Shown piece after piece: positions 1 through 7,320 of a stretch of 53,617 bases of DNA. The position numbers and the translations under genes are program-made. The DNA comes from an uncultured Lachnospiraceae bacterium (lineage in GTDB: Bacteria > Bacillota > Clostridia > Lachnospirales > Lachnospiraceae): assembly GCA_910586725.1 (NCBI GenBank), contig CAJUJL010000018.1, positions 1 to 53,617 on the forward strand, read 5' to 3'. The notes under the pieces were generated by a model, which did not search any database, had not been told where the DNA came from, and saw only the letters and a list, made by a program, of their open reading frames with translations. Positions within the stretch are counted from its first letter, which is position 1. Every line of letters begins with the position of its first letter.

Positions 1-26
1 TTAAATACAAGATTTGTGTGTTATGA

Positions 27-377
27 GGTTTAAAAGGAAGTGTCAAACTCCCGTCAACGGTGCGCACTCTTTATGCGCTGGATGTAAAAAAAGAGGGCGA
101 TGTGATTGTCATACGCGTTACCGGCAGCGGATTTTTATATAATATGGTGCGGATTCTCGCGGGGACTTTGATTCAGGTGGGAAACGGGACGATAGAGGAG
201 CAGGAGGTTCCGTTAATTCTGGAGAAAAGAGACAGGAGCGCGGCAGGCCCTACGGCGCCGGCTTGCGGGCTTACGATGATTGGGATTGTATTTGAACATG
301 GAAAAACAGAAAAAATCACATACGATCTGGCTTTTTCGGACAGGCTGTGCTATAATCAAACCGCTACAGTAAAATAA
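27..377 (+). CDS. truA: tRNA pseudouridine synthase A, C-terminal fragment
   Basis: TruA converts uridines 38-40 of the tRNA anticodon stem to pseudouridine. Only the C-terminal part is present, about 105-115 residues of an enzyme normally near 245. It carries the family signature VRTLYALDV, then GSGFLYNMVRILAGTL and the tail block RDRSAAGPTAPACGL. The catalytic Asp lies in the missing N-terminal half. Reading upstream in frame from the GTG at 60 gives a few more plausible residues (SVK before the VRT block) but then hits TGA at 24-26. So the gene is either cut by the edge of the assembled piece or damaged just here. The downstream frame is clean to TAA at 375-377. Its 3' end contains the likely promoter of the next gene. 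Identity is firm; whether it is an intact gene elsewhere cannot be judged. Confidence 0.85.
   Translation, partial: GLKGSVKLPSTVRTLYALDVKKEGDVIVIRVTGSGFLYNMVRILAGTLIQVGNGTIEEQEVPLILEKRDRSAAGPTAPACGLTMIGIVFEHGKTEKITYDLAFSDRLCYNQTATVK
348..356 (+). promoter_or_regulatory. Extended -10 promoter for the phosphofructokinase gene
   Basis: TGC followed by a perfect TATAAT at 351-356, inside the last codons of truA and about 40 nt before the pfk start. The -35 region (around 327-333) is poor, which fits an extended -10 promoter. Inferred by eye. Confidence 0.45.
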
Positions 378-396
378 TAGTAATGGAGGAAATGAA

Positions 397-1632
397 ATGA
401 AAGGAAATGTTATCGTAGGACAGTCCGGCGGACCAACAGCCGTTATCAATTCCAGTCTGGCAGGAGTATATAAGACAGCTCTTGCGTGTGGAGCCGGCAA
501 AGTATATGGCATGCGTTACGGAATTGAGGGATTGCTGAATGAGAAGTATGTGGATTTATCCGAGCACTTAAAGAGTGATCTGGATGTGGAGATTTTAAAG
601 CATACGCCGGCTTCTTATCTTGGAACCTGCAGATATAAGCTGCCGCCGCACGAGGGCAATGAAGAATTATATGAGAAGATCTTTACTATTTTGGAAAAGT
701 TAGAGATTGAAGTATTGCTTTATATCGGTGGAAACGATTCTATGGATACGATTAAACAGCTTTCCGATTATGCGGCTGCAAACGGCAAATCTCAGAGATT
801 TATGGGCGTACCGAAAACAATTGACAACGATCTTCCGATTACCGACCATACGCCTGGATTTGGAAGCGCCGCCAAGTATATCGCAACTTCCGTAAAAGAA
901 GTTATCTGTGACGGCAGAGGTTTTGCAAATACGCCAATCGTAACAATTATTGAAATTATGGGACGTAACGCAGGATGGCTGACAGGAGCTGCGGCTCTTG
1001 CGAAGACGCAGGATTGCGAAGGCGTTGATTTGATTTACCTTCCGGAAGTGGCGTTTGATACAAAAGTATTTGTAGAAGAGATCAAAGAGATCATGAAGAC
1101 AAAGAGCACGGTATTCGTAGCTATTTCAGAAGGCATCCGTACGGCGGACGGCACATATATCAGCGAGCTTGGCGGAGGATCCGATTATGTCGATGCATTT
1201 GGACATAAACAGCTTGCAGGATCGGCTACTTACCTTGCAAGTCTGGTTGGAAGCGAAGTGGGCTGCAAGACGCGTGCGATTGAATTCAGTACGCTGCAAA
1301 GATGCGCTTCCCATACGGCGTCTCTTACCGACATTAACGAAGCGTTTATGGCGGGAGCAGCGGCGGTAAAAGCGGCAGACGAAGGCGAAACAGGCAAGAT
1401 GCCGGTAATCGAGCGCGTATCCAACTATCCTTACCGCGTTTCTACGGATATTTATGATATTCATAAAATTGCAAACGTTGAAAAAATGGTTCCAAGAGAG
1501 TGGATCAATGAAAAAGGCAATGGCGTGACAGAAGAATTTATACAGTATGCGCGTCCGCTGATTCAGGGTGAATATGCGCCTGTTATGGTAGATGGACTGC
1601 CAATGCATCTTCGCTTAAATGACGGAAGATAA
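397..1632 (+). CDS. pfp: 6-phosphofructokinase, probably pyrophosphate-dependent
   Basis: Phosphorylates fructose 6-phosphate at C1 in glycolysis, in the cytosol. The 411-residue protein starts at an ATG 8 nt after a GGAGG site. The nucleotide/PPi loop GQSGGPTAVIN is at 8-18. GGNDS at 111-115 replaces the GGDGS of ATP enzymes. PKTIDND at 139-145 replaces the usual PGTIDND; it holds the catalytic Asp143 and Lys140. Asp114 in the GGND motif together with Lys140 is the residue pair known to mark pyrophosphate-dependent members, because they block ATP binding. Asn113, where most family members have Asp, is unusual but seems a lineage feature. MGRNAGWL at 188-195 is the substrate-binding loop. The gene is probably monocistronic, with its own promoter and a weak terminator. 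PPi rather than ATP use is an inference from motifs; the gene symbol follows that inference. Confidence 0.9.
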   Translation: MKGNVIVGQSGGPTAVINSSLAGVYKTALACGAGKVYGMRYGIEGLLNEKYVDLSEHLKSDLDVEILKHTPASYLGTCRYKLPPHEGNEELYEKIFTILEKLEIEVLLYIGGNDSMDTIKQLSDYAAANGKSQRFMGVPKTIDNDLPITDHTPGFGSAAKYIATSVKEVICDGRGFANTPIVTIIEIMGRNAGWLTGAAALAKTQDCEGVDLIYLPEVAFDTKVFVEEIKEIMKTKSTVFVAISEGIRTADGTYISELGGGSDYVDAFGHKQLAGSATYLASLVGSEVGCKTRAIEFSTLQRCASHTASLTDINEAFMAGAAAVKAADEGETGKMPVIERVSNYPYRVSTDIYDIHKIANVEKMVPREWINEKGNGVTEEFIQYARPLIQGEYAPVMVDGLPMHLRLNDGR

Positions 1633-1660
1633 AAACAGATAATTCGTTAGTTTGTACAAA

Positions 1661-1703
1661 AAACCAGGACTATTTCGTCAGAATGATGAGGTGATCCTGG
1701 TTT
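1661..1703 (+). terminator. Hairpin after the phosphofructokinase gene
   Basis: AAACCAGGA at 1661-1669 pairs with TCCTGGTTT at 1695-1703, 28 nt after the stop codon. The T-run after the stem is poor (TATTGTTT), so it may be a weak terminator or mainly protect the mRNA 3' end. Confidence 0.5.
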
Positions 1704-1832
1704 ATTGTTTAAATTCGTTGAATCAACAAGAATAAATCTTTTTTTTTGTTTAATTAAGGGATAGTAAAAAGAGAGGAAAAATGATAGAGTATAGAAAGTA
1801 AATAAAGAACAAATTTTAGGAGGGTTAAAGTA

Positions 1833-2945
1833 ATGGCAAGTTTATCATTAAAGCATATTTGCAAAAAATATCCGAATGGATTTGAAGCAGTAAAAGATTT
1901 TAATCTCGAGGTGGAAGACAAAGAATTTATCATTTTTGTAGGTCCTTCAGGATGTGGAAAATCTACGACGCTTAGAATGATTGCAGGCTTGGAAGACATT
2001 TCTTCCGGTGAATTTTCTATTGATGGAAAAGTAGTAAATGATGTTGAGCCAAAAGACCGCGATATTGCAATGGTATTCCAGAATTACGCATTATATCCTC
2101 ATATGACCGTATTTGATAATATGGCATTCGGATTGAAATTAAGAAAAGTTCCCAAGGATGAGATTAAGAAAAAAGTAGAAGAAGCAGCCAAGATTCTTGA
2201 TTTGGATAAATTGTTAGACCGTAAGCCAAAAGCTTTATCCGGAGGACAGAGACAGCGTGTTGCCATGGGACGTGCAATTGTACGTAAGCCGAAAGTATTC
2301 CTGATGGATGAACCGCTTTCCAATCTGGACGCAAAACTGAGAGTGCAGATGCGTGCGGAGATTTCGGCGCTGCATCAGAGATTAGGCGCTACGATTATCT
2401 ATGTAACGCATGATCAGACAGAAGCAATGACGCTTGGAACAAGAATCGTCGTATTAAAAGACGGCGTTATCATGCAGGTGGATTCTCCAATCAAACTTTA
2501 CAACGAGCCGAACAACTTATTCGTAGCCGGCTTTATCGGATCTCCGCAGATGAATTTTGTAGACGCAAAATGCACCATAGAAGGCGGAACGGCCGTATTA
2601 TCCTTTGATAAGTTCAAAGTAAGCTTATCTCCTGCAAAATCCAAGAAGCTTGCGGACGGCGGATACCATGGCAAAGAAGTATTGCTGGGAATTCGTCCGG
2701 ACGATATGTCAGACAAGGCAAGAGATCTGGAAGAATGCAAAGACAGCACGATTGAAGCAGACGTTACGGGATACGAGCTTTTAGGTTCAGAAGTAATTTT
2801 ATACTTCAATATCGCCGGCGTTAATATGTGTGCAAAAGTTGATTCTGCAACAAAAGCCCGTTTTGGCACGCATGTCAAATTGGCAATGAATCCTGACAGA
2901 ATTCATGTATTTGATAAAGAAACGGAATTGACGATTACAAATTAA
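1833..2945 (+). CDS. ugpC: Sugar ABC transporter ATP-binding protein (UgpC/MsmK/MalK type)
   Basis: ATPase subunit of CUT1-type carbohydrate importers; it sits on the inner face of the membrane and drives sugar or glycerol-phosphate uptake. The 370-residue protein has Walker A GPSGCGKST at 37-45, the Q-loop Gln83, signature LSGGQ at 135-139, Walker B FLMDEP at 156-161, the D-loop SNLD and switch His193. A C-terminal TOBE region of about 130 residues is typical of MalK-like subunits and normally binds sugars or regulators. The start ATG lies 9 nt after TAGGAGGG. No permease or binding-protein gene is adjacent. As with MsmK of streptococci, it may serve several transporters encoded elsewhere. 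The downstream CdaR-like regulator is transcribed separately after a strong terminator. Confidence 0.93.
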   Translation: MASLSLKHICKKYPNGFEAVKDFNLEVEDKEFIIFVGPSGCGKSTTLRMIAGLEDISSGEFSIDGKVVNDVEPKDRDIAMVFQNYALYPHMTVFDNMAFGLKLRKVPKDEIKKKVEEAAKILDLDKLLDRKPKALSGGQRQRVAMGRAIVRKPKVFLMDEPLSNLDAKLRVQMRAEISALHQRLGATIIYVTHDQTEAMTLGTRIVVLKDGVIMQVDSPIKLYNEPNNLFVAGFIGSPQMNFVDAKCTIEGGTAVLSFDKFKVSLSPAKSKKLADGGYHGKEVLLGIRPDDMSDKARDLEECKDSTIEADVTGYELLGSEVILYFNIAGVNMCAKVDSATKARFGTHVKLAMNPDRIHVFDKETELTITN

Positions 2946-2971
2946 TGATTTTGTATGTGAAGCATAGAAAG

Positions 2972-2998
2972 GCCGGGCGTATATGCGCCCGGCTTTTT
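2972..2998 (+). terminator. Rho-independent terminator after ugpC
   Basis: GCCGGGC at 2972-2978 and GCCCGGC at 2987-2993 form a GC-rich stem followed by TTTTT. It begins 27 nt after the ATPase stop codon. Confidence 0.85.
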
Positions 2999-3019
2999 AA
3001 AATATAAGGAGGGATTTTC

Positions 3020-4102
3020 TTGCTATCCAATCACAGAATCCAGTCAACATTAGAAGAAATAAAAGATATATCGCGAATTGAGATGGCCGTATACAGCGCC
3101 GAAGGGAAATTACTGACAGCGACATTTGAGCAGCAGGAAAACTTTGAAAGCGTGGTAGCGGATTTTGCTGGGTCTATGGCAGAAAGCCAGTCTTTTTCCG
3201 GTTCGCATTTATTCAAAGTAATTGTGGATGATGAAGTGGCCTATGTTCTTCTTGTAAAATCTTCTACAGAAGAAGCGTATATGGTAGGGAAACTGGCGGT
3301 CTGTCAAATGCGCCATCTTGTGGAAGCATATCATGAGCAGTTTGACCGAAACAACTTTATGCAGAATATACTGCTTGGTAATATGCTTGTTGTGGATATG
3401 TACAACAAAGCGAGGAAATTTCACATTGAGCAAGTGGAACGCGTAGTATATGTCATAGAAGTAGAAGGAAAAAAAGAAGCTCCTATAATAGAAATGGTGA
3501 AAAGCATGTTTGGCAGCTCTTCCAAAGATTTTATTACAGAAGTGGACGAGCAAAGCATTATTGTAGTAAAAGATGTGCGGGATTTGAACGAGGAAGAAGA
3601 GCTGGAAGGCATTGCCAGAATGATGATTGATAATCTGCACAGTGAGGCTATGGTGCGCGGTTATGTCGGTTATGGGAACCGTGTCGTGAATTTACAGGAT
3701 TTAACAAAATCTTACCAGGAAGCAAAAATGGCAATCGAAGTAGGCAAAATATTTTATGCGGATGAAGAGACGTTTTCTTATGGAAGGCTTGGCATTGGAA
3801 GGCTGATTTACCAGATTCCAATGAGTTTGTGCCAGATGTTTATCCGTGAAATATTTGGGAATGAAATTCCAAACGTGTTTTCAGAGGAAAATCTTGTAAC
3901 GATTCAAAAGTTTTTTGAAAACAATCTGAATATTTCGGAAACGGCAAGACAGCTATTTGTTCACAGAAATACATTGGTATATCGGCTGGAGCGGTTGGAA
4001 AAAGAAATCGGACTGGATATTCGGAAATTTGAAGACGCCATGACGTTTAAAATTGCTATGATGGTTTTGTCTCATATGTCGTATCAGAAAGAAATTGAGT
4101 AG
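3020..4102 (+). CDS. CdaR/PucR-family transcriptional regulator
   Basis: A 360-residue regulator of the CdaR/PucR group. The C-terminus (about 295-350) has the PucR-type helix-turn-helix: an FFENNLNISETARQL helix pair followed by VHRNTLVYRLERLEKEIGLD. This strongly conserved pattern is also found in sugar-diacid regulators. The N-terminal about 150 residues resemble a small-molecule sensing region, and the middle (about 190-280) looks like the GGDEF-like CdaR linker. The start is a TTG at 3020, chosen because AAGGAGGG lies 6 nt upstream and no ATG is suitably placed. Its position after the UgpC-type ATPase suggests a role in carbohydrate uptake, but that is only context; the ligand is unknown. 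A shared bidirectional terminator follows. Confidence 0.8.
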   Translation: MLSNHRIQSTLEEIKDISRIEMAVYSAEGKLLTATFEQQENFESVVADFAGSMAESQSFSGSHLFKVIVDDEVAYVLLVKSSTEEAYMVGKLAVCQMRHLVEAYHEQFDRNNFMQNILLGNMLVVDMYNKARKFHIEQVERVVYVIEVEGKKEAPIIEMVKSMFGSSSKDFITEVDEQSIIVVKDVRDLNEEEELEGIARMMIDNLHSEAMVRGYVGYGNRVVNLQDLTKSYQEAKMAIEVGKIFYADEETFSYGRLGIGRLIYQIPMSLCQMFIREIFGNEIPNVFSEENLVTIQKFFENNLNISETARQLFVHRNTLVYRLERLEKEIGLDIRKFEDAMTFKIAMMVLSHMSYQKEIE

Positions 4103-4113
4103 ATAAAAATACA

Positions 4114-4165
4114 ACGATCAGGGACGGATTTTGGCAAATCTGCCGGCCGTCCCTGATCGTCTTTT
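4114..4165. terminator. Bidirectional terminator between the CdaR-like gene and argG
   Basis: A perfect 14-bp stem (4114-4127 with 4147-4160; left arm ACGATCAGGGACGG) with a 19-nt loop. A T-run follows on the plus strand and an A-run precedes it at 4105-4109, which becomes the T-run for the minus strand. It therefore serves both convergent genes. Confidence 0.9.
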
Positions 4166-4167
4166 AT

Positions 4168-5388
4168 TTATGCTTCTTTTTCTGTTTCCGCTAATTTCAT
4201 GGCGCGCACTTTCAAAGGAAGCCCAAACAGGGTAATAAATCCTTCCGCGTCATGATGGTCATACAAATCTCCGGTTGTGAAACTTGCGAGGGATTCGCTG
4301 TACAGAGAGTAGGGGGAAGTGGAACCCGCTTTGATAATATTGCCTTTGTACAGTTTGAATTTCACTTCTCCGGTCACATATTCCTGCGTGGAGGTTACGA
4401 ATGCCTGAACGGCCTCACGAAGCGGTGTGAACCATTTGCCTTCGTATACGATCTGTGCCATTTTGTTTCCCATATCTTTTTTGACATCCATGGTAGCGCG
4501 GTCTAATACAAGCTCTTCCAATTGCTGGTGCGCTTCCATTAAGATTGTTCCGCCGGGAGTTTCATAAACGCCGCGGGATTTCATGCCCACAACTCTGTTT
4601 TCTACAATATCGACAATGCCGATGCCGTGTTTGCCGCCAAGGCGGTTTAATTCGCGGATAATGTCAGAAACTTTCATTTTTTGGCCGTTTACGGAAACCG
4701 GAATTCCTTTTTCAAATGTCATGGTGACATATTCGCCTGTATCCGGAGCTTTTTCCGGTGAAACGCCAAGTACAAGCAAATGGTCATAATTCGGTTCACA
4801 GGCAGGATCTTCCAGCTCAAGGCCTTCGTGGCTGATGTGCCATAAATTGCGGTCGCGGCTGTAGCTGCTGCTGGCAGAAAACGGAAGGTGAATGCCGTGG
4901 GCGTTGCAGTATGCGATTTCTGACTCACGGGAATCCATTGTCCATTTATCATCACGCCAGGCTGCGATAATTTTCAGGTCCGGGGCGAGCGCTTTGATGC
5001 CGAGTTCAAAACGGATCTGGTCGTTGCCTTTGCCGGTCGCGCCGTGGCAGATAGCGGTCGCGCCTTCTTTGCGCGCAATTTCTACAAGGCGTTTGGCTAT
5101 GCCTGGGCGGGCCATAGACGTTCCGAGCAGATATTTATTTTCATAAACTGCGCCGGCCTGTACACAGGGTATAATATAGTCGTCGCAAAATTCATCCACA
5201 ATATCTTCAATATATAATTTGCTGGCGCCGGATAATTTCGCACGTTCTTCCAATCCGTCTAACTCATCTTCCTGGCCGCAGTCAATGCAGCAGCAGATAA
5301 CGTCATAATCGTAGTTCTCTTTCAGCCAGGGAATGATTGCAGTTGTGTCAAGGCCGCCTGAGTAAGCTAAAATAACTTTTTCTTTCAT
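4168..5388 (-). CDS. argG: Argininosuccinate synthase
   Basis: Joins citrulline and aspartate using ATP (giving AMP and PPi) to make argininosuccinate, the penultimate step of arginine synthesis, in the cytosol. The protein is 406 residues, the normal length. The ATP-binding P-loop AYSGGLDTT lies at residues 8-16. The conserved GKGNDQIRFE block and the segment containing RDRNLWHIS, which belong to the citrulline/aspartate site, are present. The open frame extends 35 codons further upstream, but homologues begin at MKEKVILAYSGG and AAGGAAG lies about 10 nt before this ATG, so I chose 5388. It is divergent from the argC operon; argH and argF are not in this window. Confidence 0.97.
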   Translation of the reverse strand: MKEKVILAYSGGLDTTAIIPWLKENYDYDVICCCIDCGQEDELDGLEERAKLSGASKLYIEDIVDEFCDDYIIPCVQAGAVYENKYLLGTSMARPGIAKRLVEIARKEGATAICHGATGKGNDQIRFELGIKALAPDLKIIAAWRDDKWTMDSRESEIAYCNAHGIHLPFSASSSYSRDRNLWHISHEGLELEDPACEPNYDHLLVLGVSPEKAPDTGEYVTMTFEKGIPVSVNGQKMKVSDIIRELNRLGGKHGIGIVDIVENRVVGMKSRGVYETPGGTILMEAHQQLEELVLDRATMDVKKDMGNKMAQIVYEGKWFTPLREAVQAFVTSTQEYVTGEVKFKLYKGNIIKAGSTSPYSLYSESLASFTTGDLYDHHDAEGFITLFGLPLKVRAMKLAETEKEA

Positions 5389-5532
5389 AGTGGGAATACT
5401 TCCTTTCTTCATATATGTATTATATCTTCCGCGTACAAATACAGCGGTCTGTCCTGATGCGCACGGAAGTTTGCTAAAGATAATATACAACAAGTCTTAA
5501 AAAAAGGCAAGTGAAAAAATATACATATAAAA

Positions 5533-5561
5533 GTTATAAAAATGCATAGAAAAACCGTCAA
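5533..5561 (-). promoter_or_regulatory. argG promoter with ARG-box-like overlap
   Basis: On the minus strand TTGACG (5556-5561), a 17-nt spacer and TATAAC (5533-5538). The spacer and -10 region read TATGCATTTTTATAAC, which resembles the AT-rich half-palindromic ARG boxes bound by ArgR/AhrC. Regulation by arginine is inferred. Confidence 0.6.
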
Positions 5562-5595
5562 ATCAGAAAAAAATCAAAGAATTAAGAAATTCTTA

Positions 5596-5624
5596 TTGAA
5601 TAATCATGAGAAAAAATGTATAAT
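5596..5624 (+). promoter_or_regulatory. argC operon promoter
   Basis: TTGAAT (5596-5601), 17-nt spacer, perfect TATAAT (5619-5624). Transcription should begin near 5631 and give a leader of about 150 nt before argC. That leader is purine-rich, and I see no riboswitch or convincing terminator in it. Apart from this promoter, the argG promoter and the ARG-box-like sites, nothing else is recognisable in the 394-nt interval 5389-5782. Confidence 0.7.
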
Positions 5625-5630
5625 TATGCA
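5617..5630. promoter_or_regulatory. Candidate ARG box (arginine repressor operator)
   Basis: TGTATAATTATGCA is an almost perfect palindrome that covers the argC -10 box. A second related motif, TGAATAATCATGA, lies at 5597-5609 over the -35 box. Tandem ARG boxes over the promoter are the known layout for ArgR/AhrC control. The assignment is by pattern only. Confidence 0.5.
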
Positions 5631-5782
5631 ATCCAACGAAAGAAAAAGAAACGAATTGGAAAAAAGAAGGCAGAGAGGGAAAAATACATAGATTTCTCTT
5701 TACGGAACTTCGAATTTGTACTAAGATATAAAAGCGGTTTTGCAATCAAATCCAAAGACGAAAGAAAGAAGGAAAAGATAAT

Positions 5783-6823
5783 ATGATAAAAGCCGGAATT
5801 ATCGGAGCGACCGGATATGCGGGAGGGGAACTGGTCAGGCTCCTTTTGGGACATAAAAATGCAGAAATAAAATGGTTTGGATCAAGGAGCTATATTGATC
5901 AAAAATATGCGTCGATTTATCGGAATATGTTTCAGCTGATCGAAGACAGCTGTCTGGATGATAATATCGAAGAACTTGCAAAACAGGTGGATGTTATTTT
6001 TACAGCGACGCCGCAGGGGTATTTGGCATCCATATTGAGTGAGTCTGTTTTAAACCAGGTAAAAGTAGTGGACTTAAGCGCGGATTTCAGGATAAAAGAC
6101 GTATCCGTTTACGAAGCGTGGTATCAGCTGAAACATGCATCGCCTCAGTTTTTGGAAGAGGCCGTATACGGGCTTTGCGAGATTAACCGTGAAAAAATCC
6201 GGGGAGCCAGGCTGATTGCCAATCCTGGATGTTATACGACATGCTCTATTTTGGCGGCGTATCCGCTGGTCAAAGAAGGTCTGATTGATGTGGACACGCT
6301 GATTATCGACGCAAAGTCAGGGACTTCCGGAGCGGGAAGAGGAGCGAAAACGCCGAATTTGTTTTGTGAAGTCAATGAGAATATCAAAGCGTATGGCGTA
6401 ACAAGCCACAGGCATACGCCGGAGATAGAGGAGCAGCTTGGGTATGCTGCGGGCAGAGAGATCAAAGTGAATTTTACGCCGCATCTTGTGCCGATGAACA
6501 GAGGTATCTTAGTGACGGAATACGCATCGCTGAAAGGCGCGCCGACTTACCGTCAGGTAAAAGAGGCGTACGATCATTATTATGCAAAAGAGAAGTTTGT
6601 GCGCGTGTTAGATCCGGATATATACCCGGAAACGAAATGGGTAGAGGGCAGCAACTATGTGGATCTGAATTTTAAAATGGATGAGAGAACCGGCCGGATC
6701 ATTCTGATGGGCGCGCTTGACAATCTCGTAAAAGGAGCGGCCGGTCAGGCGGTTCAGAACATGAATCTTTTGTTTGGAGAAAAAGAGTCGGAAGGGCTGG
6801 AACTTGTGCCGGTCTTTCCCTAG
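5783..6823 (+). CDS. argC: N-acetyl-gamma-glutamyl-phosphate reductase
   Basis: NADPH-dependent reduction of N-acetylglutamyl phosphate to the semialdehyde, the third step of the acetylated arginine pathway. The 346-residue protein has the N-terminal dinucleotide loop GATGYAGGELVR at 8-19 and the catalytic Cys150 in the family motif NPGCYTT. A conserved His lies in the SHRHTPE segment and GAGRGAK is present. Length and order are normal. It is the first gene of the operon argC-GNAT-argJ-argB-argD and sits about 150 nt downstream of its promoter. Confidence 0.97.
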   Translation: MIKAGIIGATGYAGGELVRLLLGHKNAEIKWFGSRSYIDQKYASIYRNMFQLIEDSCLDDNIEELAKQVDVIFTATPQGYLASILSESVLNQVKVVDLSADFRIKDVSVYEAWYQLKHASPQFLEEAVYGLCEINREKIRGARLIANPGCYTTCSILAAYPLVKEGLIDVDTLIIDAKSGTSGAGRGAKTPNLFCEVNENIKAYGVTSHRHTPEIEEQLGYAAGREIKVNFTPHLVPMNRGILVTEYASLKGAPTYRQVKEAYDHYYAKEKFVRVLDPDIYPETKWVEGSNYVDLNFKMDERTGRIILMGALDNLVKGAAGQAVQNMNLLFGEKESEGLELVPVFP

Positions 6824-6840
6824 AAAAGAAGTGTGAAATT

Positions 6841-7302
6841 ATGACAGACTATCATATACGCGAAATGAAAATAGAAGATTATCCGCAGGTCTATGATTTG
6901 TGGATGGGTATCCAGGGATTTGGAATCCGCAGCATTGACGATTCTTTCGAAGGAATCCGGCGGTTTTTAAAGCGCAATCCCACGACAAGCGTGGTTGCCG
7001 CATCCCAGGGCGAAATTGTCGGTTCGATTCTGTGCGGCCATGACGGAAGACGCGGGTGTTTTTATCATGTCTGCGTGAGAGAAGATTTTAGAAAACAGGG
7101 CATTGGAAAAGCAATGGCGGTATCTGCGATGAAGGCTTTACAGGCAGAACAGATAACGAAGGTATGCCTGATTGCTTTTACGGACAATGCGATTGGAAAT
7201 CAATTCTGGAAAAGCGTGGGATGGACGTTTCGCCAGGATTTGAATTATTATGATTTTATATTAAATGAAGAAAATATTACGCGTTTTAACAGCATTCCAT
7301 AA
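6841..7302 (+). CDS. GNAT-family N-acetyltransferase inside the arginine operon
   Basis: A 153-residue single-domain acetyltransferase. The acetyl-CoA-binding motif A is clear: strand FYHVCV at 75-79 followed by the RKQGIGKA loop at 84-91. The C-terminal strand pattern (NQFWKSVGWTFR) is that of small GNAT proteins such as YpeA. It starts 18 nt after argC and ends just before argJ, so it is co-transcribed. The substrate is unknown. Its place suggests an amino-acid-type acceptor, perhaps glutamate. ArgJ already provides acetylglutamate in two ways, so this would be a spare or anaplerotic route, or it may acetylate something unrelated. Family certain, function open. Confidence 0.85.
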   Translation: MTDYHIREMKIEDYPQVYDLWMGIQGFGIRSIDDSFEGIRRFLKRNPTTSVVAASQGEIVGSILCGHDGRRGCFYHVCVREDFRKQGIGKAMAVSAMKALQAEQITKVCLIAFTDNAIGNQFWKSVGWTFRQDLNYYDFILNEENITRFNSIP

Positions 7303-7320
7303 GAAGAGGAGATGAAGAAT

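Noticed and set aside
5389..5493. Longer ArgG starting 35 codons upstream
   Set aside because: The extra part has no homology, and the conserved start MKEKVILAYSGG has a suitable ribosome binding site.
5626..5691. Arginine-rich 21-codon frame (MQSNERKRNELEKRRQRGKNT) before argC, possible leader peptide for attenuation
   Set aside because: Its ATG lies upstream of the predicted transcription start, it has no ribosome binding site and no terminator follows. The AGA/AGG codons reflect a purine-rich stretch.
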